Shown here: piece by piece, positions 50,762 through 60,912 of the stretch
Position numbering within the stretch: the first letter of the stretch is position 1
Layout of the letters: each line of letters begins with the position of its first letter
Assembly (NCBI GenBank): GCA_963691705.1
Contig: OY829537.1
Span: forward strand, 37,203,514 to 37,267,513
Source: Viola odorata
Taxonomy: Eukaryota > Streptophyta > Magnoliopsida > Malpighiales > Violaceae
Direction: 5' to 3'
Length of the DNA stretch: 64,000 bases
Translations under genes and position numbers: made by a program
The notes under the pieces: model-generated
What the model saw: the letters and a program-made list of their open reading frames with translations, nothing else
Databases searched by the model: none
Told to the model about the DNA's origin: nothing

Positions 50762-52952
50762 ATGGTTAGGAATAGGCCTCGCCAGGTTCTCTAGAGACCC
50801 ATGGATCCAGAGGTCGCATAGTCACCCAGTATTTTTACGTGCGATGTGGTTCTAAGGGCCGAACTGGAGGAAAATGGTATTACCTTTCCCCCTGGATATG
50901 AGCCCTTTGTTCCTGAAAGCTACATGCGGCTTCATAATCCGGCGTGGGGTTTCTGTAGGCTACTTTACTTTAAGATGTTCCTCTATCATTTTCGCTTTCC
51001 CGTCCATGATTCAATACTAACGCTGCTACGGGAGCACAACCTTAATCCTGCCCAGATAACTCCTTCTTCCTAGTGTGGGGTTTATGCCTTTCTTCGCGCT
51101 TGAGAGTTGAAGAATATTTTCACCCCATCCCTCAATTTATTTCACAAATTATTTAGTATGAATTGTCACAATTGTTTGATCGACATCACTCCTCGATGGG
51201 ATGACGCGTTTGTGCAGTCGTTCTGGCAGCGGTTTCGCGACTTTGAGAGGGGTCTGGCTGACTAGAAAAGTAGTTTCTTCATTCTCGAGTTACCGTCCCG
51301 TTTGTGGCGCATTAACTTTAACCAGGAGCTCATAGGCCCCATTTGGACAAATCCCGCGGTACTAACCAGAACTGAGCTAGAGCATGCTAACGCCTTGTTG
51401 GACGTGGAAACTTGCTATCATATCCAAAAAATTTCTTTGTTTAAGCCTCTGGAAGAGTGCGTTATGGGTGAGTCTGCCTTTTCTCGTATTTTCTTTGCAT
51501 TCGTTCCTTGTTTTAACACGTTTCTTTTTCAGGAGACACTGACGGTCGATCATCTGGTAATGCTAACGCTCCTTTGAATGTAACGCCGCTCTAAACTTTA
51601 CTAGCCTCTCCCCCTGGTGAAGGCTCTACTCGCGAAAGCGCTTGACCCTAGAGGGGAAGGACCAAGACAGTTGCTCGGAAAGGGCGAAGGCTCGGCAGCT
51701 CTGTCCGAGCTTCTCGTTTCATCGAGAATTGGCAACCAGATCATCGCGGGAGAACAGACTCAAGCCGACCCATAACAAGGGTATTTGATAGTGACGACGA
51801 GGATATGGATGTTAAACCAGACCTCCGCCATGCTTCTTCCTCTCACCGAAAAAACCTTCGAACAAACACGAGTGGACAAGCTATCGGAGTTTCTTCTGTT
51901 AGTGCGGCGACTGCTTCCACACCTGTTGTTTCATCCAAGGAAAGTACTTCTCAGTCGGTGAAGATTACTGAGGCGCCGACTGCCACCCGTTCTACCGAGG
52001 TGGGGACCCCCTTGGTGACAGGTTTCCTTCTACAACTATCGCTCTTGATTCTCTAATTTCTCACTGTATTCCCGATGTAGTGGTCACGTCTTCCGCTGCG
52101 GATTCTAGTGTTGAGTTGTCGCCTAAAGCCCTTCCGTAATTGTTCTTCACTCCTATCTCGAATGTGATTGCCGAGGGTTCTTCTTCAAGTCCAACGGTTA
52201 ATCTTTCCTATGGCGGCCCTAACGGGACCCCGAACTATCGTATGAACTTGACAGGGTTCTGTTTTGACGGTCTCCGCGCTGTCGGGGTGCCCAATCCTTT
52301 TTCTAGAGATGAGTTTACCGCACCCTTGATAGGGGAAATGATGAGTTCCCGCGTAGAGAAAGAGAAATTTCTTCAGCTTTCTCCGAAGGCCCGCCACCGG
52401 TATATTATGAATGACTCTCTGGATATCTTCCGCCATCTGAACTATCTGTTCGAAGTTCAAGACCATGAATTGCAAAACTTTTCTAGCGCGATATGCGCTC
52501 AAAAGGTGCAGCTTGACTGAACGGCGGACCAAGTGAGGTTGCTAACACGTCTCCATGACGAGTCACGGAAGGAACTAAGCAGAGAGAAATCCGCAGGGAA
52601 AGCGAAGGTTGAGGTTCTGGACGCAGAGTTGGTGTTGGAAAAGAAGAAAAATCTCCTTCTTTACGAAGAGATGCTAGCTCGAGACGAGGAGTTTGCCAGG
52701 ACACCGCTGAAAATGGAGTGGTGGAAAAAGAAGGTCTTGGAAGCCTTCACCTCCGGGTTCACAGCCCGCTTTAAGGGTGACTCTTCTGATCCGGCCCAAG
52801 TTGCTGACTATGTTTCTACCGTGATGGACGAGGTTAGCGAAAGTAGGAATGGCTCGTCTGCCCCGGAGGGAGAAAGGACTGACGACATCGGTGGTGGGGG
52901 TGCACAACATTTTCCCCCGAGGGGTGACTCGAGTGCCGCAGCAAATTCCTGA
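50762..52952 (+). pseudogene. Antisense gene C of R2
   Basis: Exon 1 (50762-51467) encodes the Transposase_28-like part: ITFPPGYEPFVPE, YFKMFLYHFRFPVHDS, NPAQITPSS and SLNLFHKLFSM. Five or six stops occur within it. A GT-AG intron at 51468-51532 (65 nt) keeps phase 1. Exon 2 has APLNVTPL, an Arg/Lys/Ser linker, FFTPISNVIAEGSSS, the conserved GPNGTPNYRMNLTGF block, NPFSRDEF and a coiled coil (REKSAGKAKVEVLDAELVLEKKK) near 52590-52660. It ends in an acidic tail at TGA 52950-52952. The C-terminal 139 codons are open. It is inactivated but has the same architecture as the other C copies. Confidence 0.6.
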
Positions 52953-53589
52953 ATCTCCCCCTTGATTGTTATTCCATTTGCTATCTGTATTTCTTTTATT
53001 CTTCCCTGGAAAATCATTTGACATCGTTCTTTCTGTAATAATGCTGACGCCATGCAGCCTTTATCGCACCGTTTGGTTAATTGTATTGTTGCTGTTACTC
53101 ACTCTTCGTTAGCCTCTCTGTACTGTCGCGCCGTTTTGTGAGGTTGCGCGGTGAGGCTAGCACTGCTTTTTAGGTAATCCCTAATTAATGCGATTTGAAG
53201 AGTAATGATGAGGAAAGACACGTGTCCTTCTCACGGAGAGGCGTTTGAAGCAGGCGCCTTCTAGGGAGATGCGAGTGTTGAAGCGTTTCATCATCATTTT
53301 TTTTTAAATCATCGTTTTAAAACTTACGCCTTCTCGCGCGTGCCACGCTCTTTGTCACGCCGCTTCGCCATGTGTCAGTTGTTAACTGGTCATGCGTTTT
53401 TACCCTCTCAGGGTTATATATAATGTTTTCCCTATCTCCTCTTTCTTTTTTAATCTCCTTTCTCGTCCGTTGTTACCTTCTGGAAAATAACCCGCGTCAC
53501 TCCTTCTTTCTGGTCTGGGACTCCTGGTGTTTTCTTTTGCGAAGGTACACACGCCCTTTCTTTCTCTTTCTTTCTTCTTTTTGTTTGTC
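52953..53589 (+). promoter_or_regulatory. Spacer and promoter region of gene D (R2)
   Basis: CACGTG lies at 53219-53224, and GGGTTATATATAA near 53411-53422 lies about 176 bp before the ATG at 53590. The R1 and R3 versions have GGGTTATAAAACC at the same place. No gene is seen. Confidence 0.5.
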
Positions 53590-55765
53590 ATGGCTAAGAC
53601 TCGTTCTAAGAAATCTGCCGAGGAAGGAGATCCTCAAAGGTCTGTTGGGGAAGAAAAAATTGACAATACGCCCACTTCTCTCTATACTCTGCCTTTAATT
53701 CATCATAAATTGGCCGAGTCTAATGCTCGGTTCCCTAAGGATTATCCCGTGCATGTTGCTTCTGAATCGCTCCGCCTGAACAGTCCCTTGCCTGGTTAGT
53801 GCCTTTGCAGCATTGTGCCGATTCCAAGGGATTGAATCCCCCTCTTTAGCGTTACTTCATAATATTTTCCAGCTGTACTCTCGTAAGGGGGTGATATCGA
53901 TATCCCTCCGTTATGAAGATAGCTCGCTGAAGCCGTTTACTTGGAAACTTATGGGCATTGAATCCTCCGTTCCTGGCTGAAAAAAGGGATTTTTTATTAT
54001 TGACCTGCCTAAGCCTTTATGGAGGGCCGGCTTTAATGAAGAAATTAAAGATGGGGCTTGGGGTAGCAGGAAACCCCTCTCTGACCCGGAAGATGGTTGG
54101 TTGAAGGCGCTGCTTCAACTGGACTTTAGCGTTCACGCCCGTAAAGTGGCTAACGGTTTGGATATGGAGAAATGCAAAAAGGGTGAGCGTTTGGCCTTTT
54201 TATTTACGCTGCAGGGAAGTACTAACGCTAACATTTTATAACTGTGCAGTGCCTCCACCTGGTTGGGAGCCTGAGTACTTTCGAAGGAAGAGGAAACGGG
54301 AGCAAAGGAAAAAGACGGAAGTCGAGGCCGAAGCTATCGCAGCTGCTACCGCTGTTGAAAATGAGGTTACCGCTGCTACTCTAGACACTGCCCAAGCGCC
54401 GTCTCTACAAACTCGTGCTGTAAAGAAGAGGAGGGCTAGGAAAGTGAGCGTTACGCATCTTGCTTTTTCCCAGACTGCCATTTCTTCGGAGGCGACAGCT
54501 AATACGATCCCTTCTGGAATTCCTCTGATTCCTTTAAGCACCCAAGTATTTATTTGTTTCCCCTACCGCTTTCTTTCTTTCTGCGCAGTTTTCTTATTAT
54601 GCTTTTGTGTTATTAGGAAGTCGGCGCTGTTTCTGCTCGTTCATCTTCTCAAGGTGGTATGTCTATCGCGGAGTCCCTCATAGAGCGTTAGAAGAAGGCT
54701 CGTTATGAGCTTCAAAATAACCCTTCATCGTCTACCGCTAATCCTCCTCTAGCGACGCTTGGGGGTGGCGGTGCTCCTGTCGAGCAATCGCAAGGTGCTA
54801 GTTTCGGCGGCGATCCTCACATTTTTGGTGATTCTCCGCTCTATTCTTCTTCCACTGCTGCAGGCTTTAACTCGAACGCTCTTAATCTTGGAGCGCTTGG
54901 CGGGGAGGGGCCTTTTGTTCCTAGCATGGGAGGTTCCAACAGCCGCCCTCCTTCTCCCTCTACTCTACTTTTCGTTCCAATGTCTCTGCCTACTGTCGCG
55001 AGGGGCGACCCTGTTCCCAACTTGATGGCTGGTGCCACTTCGTATCTTCATCCCATTATCCCTACTCACCAGATTGACTTGCGCTCTTTTAGAGATAACG
55101 CTCTGCAATTTCCGGTAGATGCTAGCAGTGATGCTATCCTCGCGTCTACCTCCTTCCTGGCGGCTGAGATGATGTTTCTTCAAAGAGAGAGGGATGCCTT
55201 TGTGGCTAAGAGTCAACAGGAGCGCATAAACTTCCTCTGTTCTCAAGTGTTTTCTTCCTTCTGTCATCTCCATTACATGGATGAGGAAAATGCCAGAGTG
55301 ACGGCAGACGGGCAAGGGGAGATAGATAAGCTGATGTCTGAGCGTCAAGGTCTCCTGGATGCCCTTACCGCTGCCAAACAAGAATCAGAGACTGCTAAGC
55401 GGGAGGCAGCGACTGCTAAGCAGGAGGTGGAAGCTGTTAGGCTTGCCTTAGAGGAGGAGAAATAGAAGGGTATTGCTTTGAACGAACGCCTTTCTTAGGA
55501 GGAAGCCGAGTTAGGTCGGGAGAGGCAGAGGAATATTGAGATGTCTGCCGAGCTTGCTCTTTCTGCCGAGAAGAGCCGTTGGTACTTGAAGGAAGGTGGG
55601 GCAGTCATGTTAGAGGCCCTTATGTATAATTATGGGGTAGAGAACCTTCGTATTCAAGTTCTTGCTGACTTCTTCGACAAGAGGGTCGCAACCATTTCTG
55701 ATGAGGACTTCTATCGCTCAAGAACCGTTCAGCAAGGAGGAGGCAATACATCAACTGCTCCTTAG
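53590..55765 (+). pseudogene. Antisense gene D of R2
   Basis: The ATG at 53590 (MAKTRSKK) begins exon 1, which has FPKDYPVHVASESLRLNSPL. About 150 bp that encode the YAQMFRYGF block in R3 are missing after 53795. The remainder (SPSLALLHNIFQLYSRKG, FTWKLMGIESS) follows with stops. Intron 1 at 54183-54249 (67 nt) has a CTAACGCTAACA branch-like motif. Exon 2 starts VPPPGWEPEYFRRKRKREQRKK. Intron 2 runs from about 54546 (GTATTT) to TTATTAG near 54617. Exon 3 contains SPSTLLFVPMS, a THQIDLRSF motif and a long coiled coil, ending YNYGVENLRIQVLADFF and a stop at 55763. It has several in-frame stops. It is the most complete D copy. Confidence 0.6.
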
Positions 55766-56269
55766 GCATCATGCCTTATTTATTTTTGATTTTTGTAGCC
55801 GATGCGCCTTCCTCTATTTTGTAATATTATTTCGTAATATTAACAATATTACTTCTCTCTCGGTTAGGCTGCTGCTTTTTTGAATGAAATTTCTTTATCC
55901 ACTTCGCTTCATAATACTGTTTGTGTGATTGTCCAACCGCAGCGTTTGCTGCCGTGTTTCTGTTCTTGGAGACATATCATTTCTGTAATGGCTTGACTTT
56001 CAATACAGGCTTCTCAGCTGCATCTTTCTGTTACCTATCATTTTGTCTCTGGTAGTGTTTCCGAGGACGAGTCAGCGTTACTTCTGTCCGTCTTGTACTC
56101 AAATCAATGCCACCCTTTGTTGTTAGGGGAATTATCTAGCCTTGCTAAATTCAGGCCTGCCACGACAATGTTGCTGTGATATGGACACCTCTCCGGCTCT
56201 ACTTCACCGGGTATCAACCGCTCGGTTACTAGCTGGGGTATCTCTTTTCATTCTGAATATCAATGGTTG
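55766..56269. other. Noncoding spacer of R2 between gene D and the tandem repeat
   Basis: A TAATATTATTTCGTAATATTAACAATATTA-like AT tract near 55820-55850 is notable. Otherwise nothing is recognised. Confidence 0.45.
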
Positions 56270-56755
56270 GCTTGGGGCGTGCCTCGTCTTAGTGAGCCGT
56301 CTGATCAGGACCGGGCATCACAAGGATAGGATTTTCACTCCCAAGCGCTGAAACCTTGCGTCTCTGGAGCGTGCCTCATCTTAGTGGTCCGTCTGTGTGA
56401 GCACGGTTGCCACAAGGATAGGATTTTCACTTCCAGGAAAGAGTTGCTCTCTCCTCGGGGAGTGCCTCGTCTTAATGGGTCGTCTATGTGAGCACGATTA
56501 CCAGAAGGATAAGATTTTCACTCCCAAGGATGCCGGGGCATGCCTCGTCTTAATGGGTCGTCTATGTGAGCACGGTTACCACAAGGATAGGATTTTCACT
56601 ACTGGGGGCGTTGGGGCGTGCCTCGTCTTAATGGGACGTCTATGTGAGCACGGTTACCACAAGGATAGGATTTTCACTCCCAACGCTATGTTATGCCAGG
56701 GCATGCCTCGTCTTAGTGAGCTGTCACAAGGATAGGATTTTCACTCCTGGTATTC
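56270..56755. repeat. About 80-bp tandem array in the R2 3' region
   Basis: About six units contain TGCCTCGTCTTAATGGGTCG, GTGAGCACGGTTACCACAAG and GGATAGGATTTTCACT. Spacing between TGCCTCG words (56462, 56541, 56619, 56704) is 78-85 bp. The same units occur in lower number in R1 (19262-19515). The array lies just beyond the integrase stop. Confidence 0.8.
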
Positions 56756-56847
56756 TTCATTGCCTGCATATTTCCAGCTGTAAAGTGCACGGAGAGTGCT
56801 TCTGATTCATTTGTTAGAATAATGCTGACATTACCGGATAAGAAAGA

Positions 56848-58110
56848 CTAGTTTCTGGCATGGTATAGCTTCAGCCTAGCTATATTCCAAGAGTTTTGCA
56901 GGGGAGTCCGCTCGAGAGTTTCCAAATGGTATGCTCCTCTCCCTACAATGCGGGTGACACGGTACGGTCCATCCCAATTTGGGCTAAGCTTCCCCATGCG
57001 TTGCCCTGCTGCTCGTTTGTCTCTGAGCACTATATCCCCTGCTTTAAGCAATCGCTCTCTCACTTGCATGTTATGGTATTGTGCCATTTTCCTTTTGTAG
57101 TGCAGGGTTTTTAGAAGTGTCTCCTCGTGTATCTCTAGAAGTGCATCAAGGTTAGCGCGTAACCTTTCTTCGTTGGTTTCCTCCCTAAAATGAGCCACTC
57201 GAAGGCTTATGGTGCCAATTTCTACCAGCGTGACAACTTCTGTTCCAAAGGCCAACGCGAATGGGGTTTCTCCCGTGCTAGCCTTGATAGTCATGTGGTA
57301 GGCCCATAATATGTATGGCAGTTCGTCTGGCCATTTCTTTTTGGAACCTTCCAGGTTTCTTTTGATGCCACTAAGAATACTGCGGTTTGTCACTTCGGCC
57401 TGACCATTAGTTTGAGGGTGCGCTACGGAAGAGAACCTTTGTTCGATCTGAAATTCTGCACACTGATCTCTGAAGAATTGGCTGGTAAACTGCGTTTCGT
57501 TGTCATTAACCAGTACACGAGGTACCCCAAATCGTATAATGACTTGGTGTTTAAAGAAACGCCAGATTTTCTCAGTGGTGATGGTGGCTAACGCCTCTGC
57601 TTCTGCCCATTTTGTGAAATAGTCTACCGCCACGACCACAAATTTTAATTGAGATCTGGCCTTTGGAAACGAGCCCAAGATGTCAATGCCCCATTTGGCA
57701 AACGGGCATGGAGCGACTATCTCTAAAATCTGCATAACCGGTTTTCGAGGGATCTTCGCGTATTCTTGACATTTCTGACAGGTTTTTATGAAGTTGTGAC
57801 AATCTCTCCAAATAGTGGGCTAGTGGAACCCTGACCGAAAGACTTGGGCTGCCAAGGTGTCGCTGGCGACGTGCATGCCGCATATTCCTTCGTGAATTTG
57901 TCGCAACACGTGAAGGCCTTCCTGTTCCGATATGCACTTAGCGGCCGGGTGGGAGAAACATCTCCGGATCAATTCTCCATTATAGTACGTGCATCGTGCA
58001 GCTCGTTTTAGAATTTTCCTTTTTTCCTTTTTTCTGCTGGTAGCTCGTCTTGCTTCAAATATTTTATTACTGGGATTCTCCAGTCGTTCTCTACTTCCTC
58101 CACGCAAAGC
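56848..58110 (-). pseudogene. R2 integrase
   Basis: The core and C-terminal part form a 295-codon open frame (56848-57735): WGIDILGSFPKAR with catalytic Asp, VNDNETQF with Asp (the usual Gly is replaced by Glu) and QTNGQAEV with Glu. The GPYRVTRI motif follows, and it ends LYHARN. The zinc-binding part (HEGICGMH near 57880, then CQKCQEY) is in other frames with at least two frameshifts near 57700-57830. Only the catalytic core is readable in one piece. Confidence 0.7.
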
Positions 58111-59240
58111 GATGCTTGCTCTTCCATGAAAGAAGGTGTGGACAGCTCCCCGTAGTGCACATCCCTGGGTACGGAGGCTTCTAAATTGGTTGTCATTTTG
58201 GCGAGATTGTCAACCTCCGCATTATCCTCCTTGGGAATATGCTCAAAGGTGACTTAGGTGCCTTTTTCCTGTATTTCCGATAGCTCACGCTTTACTTTGG
58301 CCAGGTATTGAATCATGATAGGCTCTCTGGCTTGGGAGTTTCCTAGGACTTGGTATATTATCAGTTTAGAATCTCCGCATATCTTTAAGCGTAGACCGCG
58401 TTCCGCTCCTGTGGCGTGCGCAGCTTCGACAGAGAAGTTGTCTCCTATTCTGAGCCCTGCTAGCAACGCTTCATATTCAGCTGCATTGTTGGACAATGGT
58501 TGCAGAATTCTGATGGCATGTCGTATCTCTATACCGTTTGGTCCGATTAGGAAACACACCCGCGCCTGCTAACTCTTGATTTTTTTCTCCGTCTACGTGA
58601 ATAACCCATAAGTCCGTATATGTTTCCGGGGACGCGAAGTATGAATCCTCTGGCCCCTCTTCTGACAGGTCTGTTAGCACATCCTTTGTGAATGTACATT
58701 CCGCTATGAAGTCCGCTAACGCTTGGGCTTTAATAGCTGGTCTAGCTTTGTACTGTAGCCCGTATTGTTCGAGTTCGACTGCCCAAATTAACATTCTTCC
58801 TGAGGACTCTGGTTTCCTGAAGATCTTTCTCAAAGGCTGGTCGGTGAGTACTGTGACGGGGTGGGTTTGGAAGTACCGATCCATCTTCCGCGTTGCCTGT
58901 ATTAGGGCAAGCACTATCTTCTCAATGCGGGCGTATCGTAGCTCAGCGTCTTTCAATATGTGGCTAACGAAAAACACGGGGTGGTGTATATGCCCTTCAC
59001 TTCATACGAGGACAACACTAACTACCTCGTCAGCTATGCCCACGTATAAATATAGCTCATCGCCGGATTTAGGCCTCGTTAGCACTAGATCAGATGAGAG
59101 ATAAGCTTTTAGCCCCGCGAATGCTTTCTCACATTCCTCCGTCCACCCGAAGGGGGCCTTGTTTCGAATGACCTTGAAAAAGGGTAAGCATCTCTCACCC
59201 TGCTTGGAGATGAACCGTCCTAACGCGATGACGCGCCCAG
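58111..59240 (-). pseudogene. R2 dual RNase H region
   Basis: The additional Tat-type RNase H has LWVIHVDGEKNQELAGAGV near 58590, AAEYEALLAGLRIG near 58475 and CGDSKLIIYQ near 58375. The usual DN/ADNLA end lies near 58200-58230. The Ty3-type RNase H precedes it, with ISHILKDAELRYARIEKI and LTDQPLRKIFRKPES near 58820-58970. Frameshifts near 58560 and 58990 break continuity. The acidic residues of the additional RNase H appear to be kept. Confidence 0.65.
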
Positions 59241-59910
59241 TGAGCTTCTGTATTTCTTTGACAGTCCGGGGGGTATCATGTCTTGGATGGCTTTTATCTT
59301 TGAAGGGTTAGGCTAGATACCCTTCCAGCTAACCACATAGCCTAAGAATTTACCCGTTTGGAACGCGAACATACATTTTCGCGGATTCAATTTCATTTTG
59401 TATTCTTTCATCACGTTGAAGACTTCTTCTAAGTCAGCCAGGTGGTCTTTAAAGCTTCGACTTTTGACCAGGATGTCGTCCACGTAGGCTTCTACATTTT
59501 TCCCAATTTGCTTTTCAAAGAATTTATTTGCCATGCGCTGGAATGTTGCCCCGGCATTTTTCAGCCCAAACGGCATTGCAGTGTAGCAGTAAGTGGCATT
59601 TGGGGTGATGAACGCGGTTTTCTCTTCATCTTTCACAGCCATGGGAATTTGATGATACCCGGAGTTAGCATCAAGAGAGCTTAGGTAGGCATACCCAGCG
59701 GTTTGGTCGACTAACTGATCGATTCGGGGAAGGGGATAGCAATCCTTGGGGCAGGCATCGTTCAAGTCGGTGAAGTCAATGCACATGCGTCAGTCTCCAT
59801 TAGGCTTAGGGACTAACACAGGGTTAGCCAGCTAGGTCGGGTATTGGACTTCTCGGATGAACCCCGCGTCTGTGAGCTTTAATAGTTCCTTCTCGATAGC
59901 TGCTATCTTT
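59241..59910 (-). pseudogene. R2 reverse transcriptase
   Basis: The 157-codon open segment includes FTDLNDACPKDCYPLPRID, SSLDANSGYHQIPM, MPFGLKNAGATFQRMANKFF and AYVDDILVKSRS (catalytic YVDD near 59490). The GYVVSWKGI end is intact. A stop replaces a Trp near 59834, and the normal MRM is altered near 59787. It is recognisable as the same RT family as R1 and R4. Confidence 0.7.
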
Positions 59911-60555
59911 TCCGGTAAGAAAATGCGCCGCCTTTGTTGAACAGGCTTGGCATTAAGGTTAACGTTCAGTCGATGTTCCGCAACCTCTCGCAACATTGCG
60001 AATTCTCCTTTGTATTTTCTTAGGAGTCGAGCTAACTGCACACTCTCCTTAGGGCTAAGCTTCTCGTTGATCAAGAGATTCGCTTCACTGTCCTCACCGA
60101 TAGGTATTGACATCATCTTATCCGGTGGCTGAGTGCGCTTTTCTTCCTTATCATCCAAGGGATCGTCCGCTACATATACGTAACGATCACAGCTCCTTTG
60201 AGTCATGAGCAAGTAGCATTCGGCAACTAGCTTCTAGTCTCCTTTGATCGAAACCACGCCGTCCCATGAGGGGTATTTCATCCGCAGGTGTTTTTGTGAT
60301 ATCGCTGCCCCGAAGCGATTGAGGAACGGCCGCCCTAGTATGGCATTATAGGGCAGAGTCAAGTCTACGACCAGGAATAATAACTCTTCTGAGCGTTTGG
60401 ATGTGTCCTCTTGGAAATACACTGGCAGTAACGTGATCCCTGTTACCGGGATCGGGACCCCATCAACCCCAATAATTGGCCTTTTACAAGGCGTTAGCTC
60501 ACCGTCAGGGCGCTTCATCAGGTTGTATGCTTCTAGCAAAAATAGATTTACCGCG
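59911..60555 (-). pseudogene. R2 protease and RT leader, truncated at the active site
   Basis: The frame reads AVNLFLLEAYNLMKRPDGELTP onward (split here as AVNLFLLEAYN and LMKRPDGELTP), then GVDGVPIPVTGITLLP, LGRPFLNRFGAAIS and SWDGVVSIKGD. The catalytic Asp-Asn-Gly residues that should precede AVNLF are absent. The sequence changes abruptly to R4 LTR sequence at about 60556. R2 gag and 5' LTR are therefore missing at this junction. Confidence 0.7.
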
Positions 60556-60827
60556 CTCGTGACGTCATCGTCGGACATCGCCTGGACTGTTATCGCCAGG
60601 TATCGCCATCAAAGCCTATAAATACCCCTACTTTTCAAACAGAAGGTAAGATCGAGATTATCGAGCAGAACCTCTGGTTAATTCATACCCCCCGAACTGA
60701 CTTAAGCATCGGAGTGTCTACGCCGGAGCTCCCCCTCCGGCGCTTTGCAGGTACACCCGACACCGATCGCCGCCTTTCCGATCAGACACGACACTAAGTC
60801 TTATCAAATTGACCTTGAATCTTATCA
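60556..60827 (+). repeat. R4 5' LTR, truncated at its 5' side
   Basis: This contains TGACGTCA (60561-60568), a CCTATAAATACCCC promoter motif (about 60615-60628) and the R/U5 block CTTAAGCATCGGAGTGTCTA. It ends CTTATCA at 60827. The U3 beginning with TGATAAC is missing. Its close match to the LTRs at 24783 and 2749 puts R4 in the same family. Confidence 0.7.
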
Positions 60828-60847
60828 AATGGTGCTTTCATTGAGAG
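60828..60847 (+). other. R4 primer-binding site region
   Basis: AATGGTGCTTTCATTGAGAG directly follows the LTR end. This sequence is common after the 5' LTR of plant Tat elements. I could not assign the tRNA with certainty. Confidence 0.5.
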
Positions 60848-60912
60848 TCTTGGTATATTAAGTGAGCGTCCTTAATAGCCAAGCTCCATTTAGTCGGAAG
60901 ATTGGAACGATC

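Noticed and set aside
5500..60500. Frequent GCTAACGC words as a possible genome-wide signal
   Set aside because: By eye the 7-mer is roughly twice the chance expectation. Several hits are the conserved intron branch motif or repeated gene copies, so shared ancestry explains much of it. A proper count is needed.
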